A DNA stretch of 64,000 bases from CAIVAT01 sp037128705 (GTDB lineage Bacteria > Bacteroidota > Bacteroidia > Bacteroidales > FEN-979), in assembly GCA_037128705.1 (NCBI GenBank), contig JBAXVX010000017.1, positions 19,774 to 83,773 on the forward strand, read 5' to 3'. How positions within the stretch are numbered: position 1 is the stretch's first letter; each line of letters starts with the position of its first letter. Below are positions 1-8,800 of this stretch, in pieces. The translations under genes and the position numbers were made by a program. Under the pieces are notes generated by a model that had not been told where the DNA came from, did not search any database, and saw only the letters and a program-made list of their open reading frames with translations.

Positions 1-513
1 CTCACCATGACAGATGAACCGGAAATGTCCCGGTTCGATGATGCCGGCGTGGATGGGGCCGACCCCGACTTCATGCAGTGCTTCTCCCTCGATGGTATAA
101 AAGGGATAATTGTTCATCACACTGGCCTGATCGGCCCTGTCGAACGGATAACGGATGGGCTTCAGCCAGGGATGACCCTCGAATTCAATGCCGAACTGCT
201 CATGGATCTCCCGCTCAAAGATGTGGAACTGGAAATGTCTGACCGTGATGGAGTGAAGTGACGGAGCAGGATGCATGGGCTGTTCATGCGAAAAAAGGAT
301 GAGGGCATGATTCTCATCGGCGGCCATGCAGCAGATAAACCGGTATGCATCTCCCTTCGGAACAACGAAGTAGGCCACACAATGGGTTCCCTCCTCTCCC
401 ATCACCAGGTCGACAAATGCAGTAAAATCGGGATAGTTCAATACAGGAATGGCCTCCAGCGCCACCATGCCCGGATTTGAAAACAGCTCGATGTATCTTG
501 TCTCCTTCATCAT
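1..513 (-). CDS. hyfG: Group 4 [NiFe]-hydrogenase large subunit (HyfG/HycE-like), N-terminal part
   Basis: Partial gene; its 3' end lies beyond the left edge. Reading the minus strand from ATG at 513 (or 510) gives about 170 residues open to the edge. The first ~115 residues resemble the NuoC-like domain of HyfG/HycE (a stretch containing FHIFEREIHEQFGIEFEGHP), and the last visible residues contain EVGVGPIHAGIIEPGHFRF, the entry to the NuoD-like catalytic domain of HycE/HyfG. In this family the subunit holds the NiFe site. The CxxC ligands would lie outside the window, so an intact active site cannot be confirmed. The ATG at 513 overlaps the TGA of the upstream hyfF-like gene (ATGA), which indicates translational coupling. 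A Complex I-like or Ech-type relative is the alternative. Confidence 0.85.
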   Translation of the reverse strand, partial: MMKETRYIELFSNPGMVALEAIPVLNYPDFTAFVDLVMGEEGTHCVAYFVVPKGDAYRFICCMAADENHALILFSHEQPMHPAPSLHSITVRHFQFHIFEREIHEQFGIEFEGHPWLKPIRYPFDRADQASVMNNYPFYTIEGEALHEVGVGPIHAGIIEPGHFRFICHGE

Positions 514-1949
514 TTCGGCAGGGCGTTGATGATCGATTCTATCAGCTGGCGGAAGGGTGCAGGCTGAACAAAACAGATGAAAATGACCAGTCCGAAAAGA
601 ATGTACTGGCTGGCCGATTGCCAGGGGTTGACCTTTTGCAGCTCATGCAGCGGTTTTTCGCGCGGCTGTGAATAGACGATGTGAAGCACGCGGGTGAGCA
701 AAGCGTAGAGGACAAAACAGAGCAGGGCGGCGGTGACAGCCAGGAGCAGCCAATCTTTGGAGGTGATCAGCGCCTTCATCAGGTACAGTTCCGAGATGAA
801 CATCCCCGATGGCGGGATCGCGGTGATGCACAGAAAACCCAGCAGCAGGGCGGTGGCCCCGGCGGGGTAAAGGTTCATGTAATTGCCCGATTCGTCAAGT
901 TTGTAGGTTCCCATTACCTTGTACGACTGCCCCATCTGATAGAAGAGGCCTGCCTTGGTAAAGGAGTGGAGGACGATGTGCAGGATGGCGGCATAATAGC
1001 CGATACCTCCCACTCCAAGTGCGATGGCGACAATGCCCATGTTCTCAAGGCTCGAATAGGCCAGCATCCGTTTGTTGTGCTTGGCCTTGAGCATATACCC
1101 GGCCGATACCAGCAACGACAGAACCCCCGACAGGATCAGCACGTGGTTCATGAAAGGCAGGATGGAGGTGGCCGAGAAAAGGGCGTAGATGCGGAAGATG
1201 GCCAGGAACCCGACATTCATCAGGGTGGTGGAGATGAAGGCGCTGATGGGCGGGGGGGACACGGTGTGGGCGTCAACCGTTACAGTATGCATCGGGAACA
1301 ATCCCATCTTGGTGCTGTATCCTACCAGGACAAACACAAAGGCAATCTTAAGGTAAAGGGGGTTGGCCATCCTGGCGATTTCGGTGATGGAGTCGAAGGA
1401 GAGGTGCAGCAAACGGACGTCGTGCACGGTAAATCCCAGGAACAGGATCCCCAGGTAAGCCAGGGCGATCCCGATGGAGCAGACAAAGACATATTTCCAG
1501 GTGGCCTCGAGCGCCATCGCCGTGCGGTCGTGGTAGATGAGCGCTGCTACGGCCAGGGTGGTGGCCTCGACAAAGATCCACACGGTGGTCATCCCGTTGG
1601 CCAGGTAGGCCCCCGACATGGCCGCCACCAGGCCGATCAGGGCGGCATGGTAGATGGCATACACCCGGGGTTTGGCATCCTTTACATAGATGAACCCGTG
1701 ATAGACGGTGGTGATGGTAAGGATGGACAGGATCGACAACAGCAACACCCCGAGCGGATCGAAGGTGAAATAATCGAGCACCGTTTCGCCCAGGTGAAGC
1801 CAGGCATAACCCGAAAAAGCAATGTGTACCGCGACATACAGGATGGTAATGATCCTCGCCAGCAGCTTATTGTGCACCAGCCCGACCACCGCACCCATCA
1901 GGAGCGAAACCCCGAAAAATCCTGCTAATATGTAACCACCTTCAAACAT
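510..1949 (-). CDS. hyfF: Hydrogenase-4 membrane subunit F-like (NuoL/M/N antiporter family)
   Basis: 479 residues, almost entirely hydrophobic with about 14 predicted membrane helices. It belongs to the proton-translocating NuoL/M/N-MrpA/D family. The diagnostic segment near residues 213-240 reads HTVTVDAHTVSPPPISAF, a variant of the family HTWLPDAH..AP.PVSA motif. It is somewhat shorter than E. coli HyfF (526). Position between hyfE-like and hyfG-like genes matches the hyf order. It would form one proton channel of the membrane arm driven by, or driving, hydrogen turnover. The stop overlaps the start of the large-subunit gene. Upstream lies an unusual 180-bp gap filled with tandem repeats, so coupling to hyfE is looser than elsewhere in this operon. 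Confidence 0.88.
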   Translation of the reverse strand: MFEGGYILAGFFGVSLLMGAVVGLVHNKLLARIITILYVAVHIAFSGYAWLHLGETVLDYFTFDPLGVLLLSILSILTITTVYHGFIYVKDAKPRVYAIYHAALIGLVAAMSGAYLANGMTTVWIFVEATTLAVAALIYHDRTAMALEATWKYVFVCSIGIALAYLGILFLGFTVHDVRLLHLSFDSITEIARMANPLYLKIAFVFVLVGYSTKMGLFPMHTVTVDAHTVSPPPISAFISTTLMNVGFLAIFRIYALFSATSILPFMNHVLILSGVLSLLVSAGYMLKAKHNKRMLAYSSLENMGIVAIALGVGGIGYYAAILHIVLHSFTKAGLFYQMGQSYKVMGTYKLDESGNYMNLYPAGATALLLGFLCITAIPPSGMFISELYLMKALITSKDWLLLAVTAALLCFVLYALLTRVLHIVYSQPREKPLHELQKVNPWQSASQYILFGLVIFICFVQPAPFRQLIESIINALPK

Positions 1950-2130
1950 TTACGATATACGATTTACGATTTACGATTTTTTTCGTCACGCGTCACGCGT
2001 CACCTGTCACGCTTTTTTCGTCACGCGTCACCTGTCACGCTTTTTTCGTCACGCGTCACCTGTCACGCTTTTTTCGTCACGCGTCACCTGTCACGTCTTT
2101 TTTCGTCACGCGTCACCTGTCACGTCTTTT
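1949..2130. repeat. Composite tandem repeat in the hyfE-hyfF gap
   Basis: Plus-strand reading: about three TTTACGAT-type units at 1949-1977, then five copies of a 28-29 bp unit (starts near 1984, 2019, 2047, 2075, 2104). Each unit is CGTCACGCGTCACC followed by TGTCACG and a T-run; the first copy carries an extra CACGCGT block. The array fills the whole gap between two co-directional genes. The same composite occurs at 30162-30234 and a single-unit remnant at 15090-15101. Copies are contiguous with no unique spacers. Confidence 0.95.
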
Positions 2131-2747
2131 TAATCATCCCTCAGCATCGTCAGCTCATTTGCCGATTGTTTCAGTTTCATTACAAAGATCCCCAGGATGA
2201 GCACGCTGACAAAAATGTCGAGCAGGATGCCGATGTTGATCAGCATGGGCATCTCGCTGCCGATGGCCAGGGACAACAGCAGCACTGCGTTTTCGATCAC
2301 CAGGAATCCAACGAGGTGCGAGAATATCTTTTTGTGCGAGATGATCATGAACATCCCGGTGTACACCGCGAAAAAAGCCACGATGAAGTAAATCATGTTG
2401 TTGGGCGAGGTATTCATCGAGAAGGAGATCACAATGCTCAGCAACAATCCCAGGGTGATGAAGAGCAGGGAATAAAATCCCGGAAGCGCCTTGTCGTGCA
2501 CCCTCGCCTCACCTGTTTTACCGATGATGCGGAACAACAGATAGGGAACCACGATCACCTTGAACACCAATGTTTCAAGGGCCACGAAGAGCAGCGTCGA
2601 CAGGGTGATGGCATGAAGCTCAAGAAATGAGAGGGCAAACAGCAAAACGCCCTGGAACCCGATCAGCCCGGCATAAACCGGGAAACGCTCCGTCATGCAG
2701 AGGTAAATCAGCGTAATGGCAAAGACGATGATGAGCAGGACATTCAT
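2130..2747 (-). CDS. hyfE: Hydrogenase-4 membrane subunit E-like (NuoK-related)
   Basis: 205 residues with six or so hydrophobic helices, matching HyfE (E. coli HyfE is 216). It belongs to the small NuoK/MrpC-related membrane subunits of group 4 hydrogenases; conserved acidic residues occur inside helices, for example in FLELHAITLSTLLFVALETL near residues 46-65. The start ATG at 2747 directly abuts the TAA of the hyfC-like gene, so the two are certainly co-transcribed. It is assigned mainly by size, hydropathy and its place in the conserved hyfB-C-E-F-G order. Role: structural and proton-path component of the membrane arm. Confidence 0.82.
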   Translation of the reverse strand: MNVLLIIVFAITLIYLCMTERFPVYAGLIGFQGVLLFALSFLELHAITLSTLLFVALETLVFKVIVVPYLLFRIIGKTGEARVHDKALPGFYSLLFITLGLLLSIVISFSMNTSPNNMIYFIVAFFAVYTGMFMIISHKKIFSHLVGFLVIENAVLLLSLAIGSEMPMLINIGILLDIFVSVLILGIFVMKLKQSANELTMLRDD

Positions 2748-3737
2748 TTAACTGATCATTTTAAAGGTGATCAACAGCACCAGGATAAAGGCCACCAAGG
2801 CAATCGAACTCAGGGTAACGATGAATTGCGGATTTTTTGCCATTTTTTTTCGGGCACGGAAAGATTCCATCATGCCGATCAGCCCAGCAAATATCCCCTG
2901 GATCAAAAAATAAACAACGACCTGGACCACCATCAGCCCTCCCTTTCCAAGGGTGGCTGCCAGTCCCTGATCATGCTGCAGCAGCCACTGCGGACTGTTT
3001 TCCATCATGGTCCCGGCATCAACCGGCACCAGGAAATTGGCGATGAGCAGGCCGTACATGGCAAACTTCAGCGCTGTGCCTATATGCATCAGGGCCAGGT
3101 CGAACCCGCTGTGGTCGAGGATCATCACCTCGTGGACCATGGTCAGTTCGAGGTGGGTTTTCGGATCATCCACCGGCATGCGGCTGTTTTCGATCATGGC
3201 GATCTGTACAAGCAGGTATACGGCGATAAACCCGATGATGAACGAATTGTGCCCGACAAACTGGAACGATTCAAAGATCTGCTGCATGGAGGTGTGGCCG
3301 GTCAACAGCGCCAGGGTGCCAAAGAGGATGAAAAAGGCGGGCTCGGCCAGCATGGAATAGAGGGCTTCGCGGTTGGCCCCCATCCCTTCGAAGCTGCTGC
3401 CGGTGTCGAGTGCGCCCAGGATGAAGATGAATTTCCCCAGGGCAAGCATGTAGGCAAAGAGCAGAAAATCGCCATTAAAGCCAAATAACGAGGGAACGCC
3501 GGGAAAGGGCAGCAGGAGCATGGCGCACAGGATGGTCGAAAGGTAGATGACCGGGGCCATGCGGAAAATAAAACTCGTGGTGGTGCTGAACACACTGCCT
3601 TTGTGCAGCAGCACCCAAATGTTCTTCCAGGGTTGCATGATCCCCGGCCCTTTACGGCCACTGGCCATGCTTTTCACCCGGAGGATGATGCCGGGGAAAA
3701 AGAGCGCGGTGACGATGGCGAGCAGGAATCCCATCAT
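2748..3737 (-). CDS. hyfC: Hydrogenase-4 membrane subunit C-like (NuoH family)
   Basis: 329 residues with about eight membrane helices. The segment RMPVDDPKTHLELTMVHE, near residues 184-203, is the cytoplasmic signature of the HyfC/HycD/NuoH family that links the catalytic module to the membrane arm. Length matches HyfC (about 315-325). Its ATG at 3737 overlaps the TGA of the hyfB-like gene by four bases (ATGA); ATG at 3734 is possible but less well coupled. No HyfD-like gene follows, unlike in E. coli hyf. Confidence in family is high; choice between Hyf and Hyc nomenclature rests on the neighbouring hyfE and hyfF. Confidence 0.9.
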   Translation of the reverse strand: MMGFLLAIVTALFFPGIILRVKSMASGRKGPGIMQPWKNIWVLLHKGSVFSTTTSFIFRMAPVIYLSTILCAMLLLPFPGVPSLFGFNGDFLLFAYMLALGKFIFILGALDTGSSFEGMGANREALYSMLAEPAFFILFGTLALLTGHTSMQQIFESFQFVGHNSFIIGFIAVYLLVQIAMIENSRMPVDDPKTHLELTMVHEVMILDHSGFDLALMHIGTALKFAMYGLLIANFLVPVDAGTMMENSPQWLLQHDQGLAATLGKGGLMVVQVVVYFLIQGIFAGLIGMMESFRARKKMAKNPQFIVTLSSIALVAFILVLLITFKMIS

Positions 3738-5716
3738 AATACATTCAGATAAAGCAGGATAAAAATAATGAGCATGAAGATGAAGGCATAGAGGATGTAA
3801 TGCTGGATATTGCCGGTTTGCAGCCGCGCGATTTTTTTCAGGGCCAGCATGGAATAATCGGTGAACTTGTTGAGCACCGACCCGAACAGGTCGGTCGGCC
3901 GGAGTGAGAATGAACGCTTTTGGGGGAAGATCTCCTCCTCGGGAATTTCACGGTAATCGGCCCTCTCATTCAGCGCCGGGTTGGCCAGTTCGGCAAAGTT
4001 GGCGGCGTAGGAGGTGGCGGTGTACTGCTGACGGGCTGTTCCGGCCGTGTACCCGCATCCCCAGGTAGGTCCGTAAGCCACTTTGGCCGGTTTCAACACC
4101 CGCATCCGCACGTAAAGAAATCCTACCACAAACAGGATCAGGATGATGCCCATCAGGCTTATTTTGGATAAGGCAAAGACCAGCGGCCCAACCACCGGCT
4201 CCGGGCTGACATGAAACTGCACCCCGATCATCCCCATCAGGGGAGATAAAAACAGCATGGGGGCCAGTCCGATCAGCAGGATGACAGCGGCAATAAGCAA
4301 CTTCGGGAACAGCATCTCCGGGGTGACGGCATTTTCCTCCACATGGATCCCGGAACGGTTCGTGCCGAGGAAGGTGAGTCCGAAGGCCTTCGAGAATCCA
4401 AAGAGGGCCAGTCCGCCGATCATCGCCAGCGCCAGGATGGTCATCAGCATCGACATGGTCTGAAAAACCGAGCTCGCCTGCAATCCTGCAAACAGGCCGT
4501 AATAGATGAGGATCTCCGATATAAACCCATTGAGCGGAGGCAGGGCGCAGATGGCCACCGAACCGAACAGGAAAAGGGCGGCTGTGCGGGGCATGGTGTG
4601 GACCAGTCCGCCCAGCGATTCAATGTTCCTGGTATGGGTGGCTTTGTAAACCGATCCCGCACCGTAAAACAGCAACGACTTGAAGAGCGAATGGTTGAGC
4701 AGATGGAACAACCCGCCGCCAAAACCCAGGAGGATCAGTGCAGGCTGGTTCAGTCCCAGCCCGATGGCCCCCAGTCCGATCCCGGTGCCGATGATCCCGA
4801 CATTCTCGATGGTTGAATAGGCCAGCAGTTTTTTCAGGTCGGTTTGAACGATGGACATGACAATCCCGTAAAGACCGGTAAACACGGCGATGACCATGAT
4901 GAGGATGCCGATGGTATACAGGTCGGACTGAACATAGGTGAGCACGCGCACGATGCCAAAGATTCCCATTTTGATCATCACCCCCGACATCACCCCCGAC
5001 ACATGCGACGGGGCAGCGGGATGCGCTTCGGGAAGCCAGGTGTGAAAGGGAATAAATCCTGCCTTGATGGCGAAGCCCGCGAAGAACAGGAAAAAGAGCG
5101 GGACATTGGGATGGGCTGAAAAATAAACGGGAAGGGCGTCAAACCCGAATTTCCCGGTAACTGATTCAGCCAGCAGGAAGGCAATGATCAGCAAGACGAG
5201 TCCCACATGCATCTGGATCAGGTAGTTGACGGCCGTTTTGAGGGTCGATCGTTTTTCAGCTTCAAAAAGGATCAGCATAAAAGATGAAACGGCCATAAGT
5301 TCCCAGGCAATCAAAAAGGCGGTCCCTTCGCGGAGCATCAGCACGCACAGCATGGATATGTGCAGCCACACGTAGCTGAAGTAGTGCAGGGCGAACCGGG
5401 CCGGTGTTTTATTTTCCCTGTAGGACCTCAGGTACCCGTTTGAATAGAGAAGCCCGGTGAGAACGGTGAAGTTGGTGACCAGGATAAAAAAGGCGCTGAG
5501 GCTGTCGAGGGTGAAGGTGATCGAACCCATGGGGCCGCTGGCCAGGAAGAGCATCGCCGCCCGGGTAGGATGAAACAGGACATTCACCGCCGGAACCGAA
5601 GTGAACAGGATGATGAACAGCGTGATTGCAAGGGTATACGGATAACGGATCCTGGAAGGGGTAACCAGGATGAAATAAGAGAGTAAAACCGGTGCTAGAA
5701 TGGCGAAATTTTCCAT
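3734..5716 (-). CDS. hyfB: Hydrogenase-4 membrane subunit B-like (NuoL family)
   Basis: 660 residues from ATG at 5716 (MENFAILAP), multi-helix, with the canonical antiporter-family motif FHTWLPEAHPAAPSHVSGVM about one third along. Size matches HyfB/HycC (E. coli HyfB 672). The C-terminal third has further helices and ends in a single hydrophobic anchor. An in-frame ATG at 5752 would add 12 residues, but TTACTTTG at 5720-5727 is one base off the TAnnTTTG -7 box and would then lie inside the gene, so I prefer 5716. It is the first gene of the visible operon. No ferredoxin-like hyfA precedes it; the next gene upstream runs the other way. Confidence 0.88.
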   Translation of the reverse strand: MENFAILAPVLLSYFILVTPSRIRYPYTLAITLFIILFTSVPAVNVLFHPTRAAMLFLASGPMGSITFTLDSLSAFFILVTNFTVLTGLLYSNGYLRSYRENKTPARFALHYFSYVWLHISMLCVLMLREGTAFLIAWELMAVSSFMLILFEAEKRSTLKTAVNYLIQMHVGLVLLIIAFLLAESVTGKFGFDALPVYFSAHPNVPLFFLFFAGFAIKAGFIPFHTWLPEAHPAAPSHVSGVMSGVMIKMGIFGIVRVLTYVQSDLYTIGILIMVIAVFTGLYGIVMSIVQTDLKKLLAYSTIENVGIIGTGIGLGAIGLGLNQPALILLGFGGGLFHLLNHSLFKSLLFYGAGSVYKATHTRNIESLGGLVHTMPRTAALFLFGSVAICALPPLNGFISEILIYYGLFAGLQASSVFQTMSMLMTILALAMIGGLALFGFSKAFGLTFLGTNRSGIHVEENAVTPEMLFPKLLIAAVILLIGLAPMLFLSPLMGMIGVQFHVSPEPVVGPLVFALSKISLMGIILILFVVGFLYVRMRVLKPAKVAYGPTWGCGYTAGTARQQYTATSYAANFAELANPALNERADYREIPEEEIFPQKRSFSLRPTDLFGSVLNKFTDYSMLALKKIARLQTGNIQHYILYAFIFMLIIFILLYLNVL

Positions 5717-5829
5717 TGGAAGGTGCAAAGTAAAGTCATTTGGCCGAGCCATCGGGTTGGAAGAGGAAGAAATTATAAACAGGGAGGTGTTAATGCGGGC
5801 CCGAAAACAACTACCTTTATAGTGTAAAG

Positions 5830-8800
5830 ATGAAGGATTTCCTGAAACCCATTTTTCTTATCGTTTTTTTGTCCATCCTGGCCATTCCATCAGCTTTTGC
5901 AGAAGGAACACCCCAGCTCAACAGCAACAATGTTCAGAGTACCGTACTGTATATCTGCAATGATTTTGCAGGGCATTGCAGTTCGGGAGCCGGGATTAGG
6001 TCACAATTTGCAGCCTACGACAATACCCAGAGCGCTACTGATGCCGAGCGGCTGTATTTTGCCACATTATCAGATGAGCATGTATACCTGGGCTTTCAGG
6101 GTGCCATTTCCGGCGGAAACCACATCGTATTTCGTATTAAAAACCTGGCAGGAGCTGTTGTTCTTGCAGAACAAAACCTTCCCACCTCAGGGACCGGTTA
6201 TATCTCCAACTTCAGCCAGGCGGTAAACGGGCCGAATCAACTGCCGCAACCTCCCATTACCAGCGGATACAACGCCATCGAATTCATTCCGCTCACCCCG
6301 GGAACCTATTACATAGAGTTCTCGGCCAGGAATAATGGGAACAATGCCATTTATACCGGGGATTTTAATCTCACCCTGTTTGACATCACGGTAGGAAATG
6401 CGGCCACGCACGAGGAAAAGCCAGGGCGGTTGTATTCCAAATGCTGGCAGTTTTATGAAACCGTAAACTTTACCGGTAAAAATTACTTTATTTCAGACGA
6501 CGGAATTGTGACCTCCGCCCAATTTTCAGGCATGTCGGGCGGACACTGGATCCAGTACTGCAATCAAACGGGTTGCGGGAACAGCTCTGCAGCCTGGATC
6601 ACCAACAGGAAATCTCTTTATCACCAGCAGGCGCTGTTCCCGCAATATAAAATTTTCCTGAACTCTCCTGATCCGGTTGTGTTTCCTCCGGCCACCACCC
6701 TGGGACAGCTCATCGCCCCGCTTCCTTACGGCTTGCAGAATTGCCAGACCGGGCACATTGTATTTCATGTTACCGTCGATAAACCGGGGAATGCAGAGAT
6801 TGGCCTCACCTTCCCGTCACCATACCAGCCCCGAACCCTGAACCAGGCTGTTGTGGCGGGCGATAACCTGTTTGACTGGGATGGTCTGGACGGAACCACC
6901 CCCACAGGCCTTGCTATACCAAATAATACAACCATCCAGTTTACGGTCAAATACATCAACGGGCTGACGAACCTTCCGCTCTACGATGTGGAGCAAAATT
7001 CAAGCGGATTTACCATCGCCCTGGTGAGCCCGGCCGGGACCACACCAGCCGTGTACTGGGATGACACCAATATCCCATCGGGAACAAACCATGCAAACCC
7101 ACCGGGTTGTGTCAGTCCCCCCGGATGTCATCCCTGGTCAGGATCACCCTCCGGTGACCTGAACACCATGAATACCTGGTGGTATAATGTATCCACTTCA
7201 ACAAACCCGGTCACCATCGAGGAATACAGGGGACCTGCCACCCTGGTCTTTTTGCAGCAGCCTCCCCAGGAATTTTGTGCAAACACCGGTGGTCATGTTT
7301 TTTCAGTGACCCCTGATGTCAATACCGAGGAGTATCACTGGACCTACACGCCTGCAACCGGAGTTACCATAAACCAGGCTACACCCGGCAGTGCCGGAAT
7401 CACCCTGAGTTTTGGGGCGGGTGCATCCTCAGGCGTGCTGCAGGTTTGGGGAACCAATTCAAATTGTGCAGCAACAGGACCCACCTCATCGCTGGCAATC
7501 TCCATCAATCCCGGACCCCTTCCAACCCTGACCGGGATGAACCAGGTTTGTGCCGGCACAGGCGGGGTTGTTTACACAACCAGCCCGGGCAAAACAAATT
7601 ACGTATGGACCATCTCGGCCGGAGGGACCATCACTTCCGGAGGAACATCAACCAGCAATACCGCCACGGTTACCTGGAATACGGCCGGCGCCCAATCCAT
7701 CTCCGTCGGCTTTACCGATCCAGTAACCCTATGTCCCTCGGCAAATCCATTCGTCCTTGCGGTTACGGTCAACCCCCATCCCCTTCCCACGCTGAATGGC
7801 AGCAGCCTCGTTTGTGTGGGTTCAAGCGGGATTGTTTACACCTCGGATCCGAATAAATCAAACTATGTCTGGACCATTTCGGCCGGCGGAACCATCACCT
7901 CCGGCGGAACCTCAACCAGCAACACCGCTACGGTCACCTGGAATACGGTTGGGGCTCAGACTGTTTCGGTAAGTTATACGGATCCTGTGACCCTTTGCCA
8001 GGCCCTTGCACCTTTCATCCTGAACGTTACCGTAAGCACCCTTCCTTCACCGACATTTACTTCAGGTTTAACCTCGGTATGCAAGGGAGTTCCCGGCAAT
8101 GTCTACACCACGCAGGCGGGGATGACCAGTTACATCTGGGCAGTTACCGGGGGAACCATCACTTCGGGAGGGACATCCGCCAGCAATTCTGCCACCATTA
8201 CGTGGACCGCCACCGGGGTACAAACGGTCAGCGTGAATTATACCTATCCGGCTTCATCCTGCACAGCGCCGAACCCAACGGTTCTCAATGTTACCGTCAA
8301 ACCGCTGCCAACCCCTTCGGTCGTTAGCGGGAATAATTCGGTATGCCAGGGGGTGCCGGGGAACATCTATACCACACAAACCGGAATGCAAAATTATGTG
8401 TGGGTGGTATCCGGGGGGACCATCACCGCCGGCGGAAGTGCGACCAGTAATTCTGTCACGGTCACCTGGAATACGGTCGGAGCCCGTTCCGTCAGCATCA
8501 ACTACACCGACCCTTCTACCGGTTGCAGTGCAGCCGGTCCGTCAGTTTTTAATGTAACTGTCAAAGCCCTTCCGGTGCCCTCATTCATCTCCGGCGAAAA
8601 TTCAGTGTGTCTCAACATCCCCGGAAAAGTATATGTCACACAGCCTGCCATGAGCAGCTATGTATGGTCAGTGTCAGGAGGCGTGATCACGGCCGGGGGT
8701 GGTGCTTCTGATAATTCGGCCACCGTAACCTGGAATGCCGCCGGGGCCCAATCCATCGCAGTAAGTTATACCAACCCTGCCACACTGTGCACCGCCGCCG

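Noticed and set aside
681..1928. Long plus-strand open frame of 415 codons opposite the hyfF-like gene
   Set aside because: It is antisense to a well-supported membrane protein, has a Gly/Asp/Gln/His-rich composition typical of antisense shadow frames, and no domain.
1984..2130. CRISPR-like array of 28-29 bp units
   Set aside because: Units are contiguous with no unique spacers and no cas genes are present; it is a tandem repeat.
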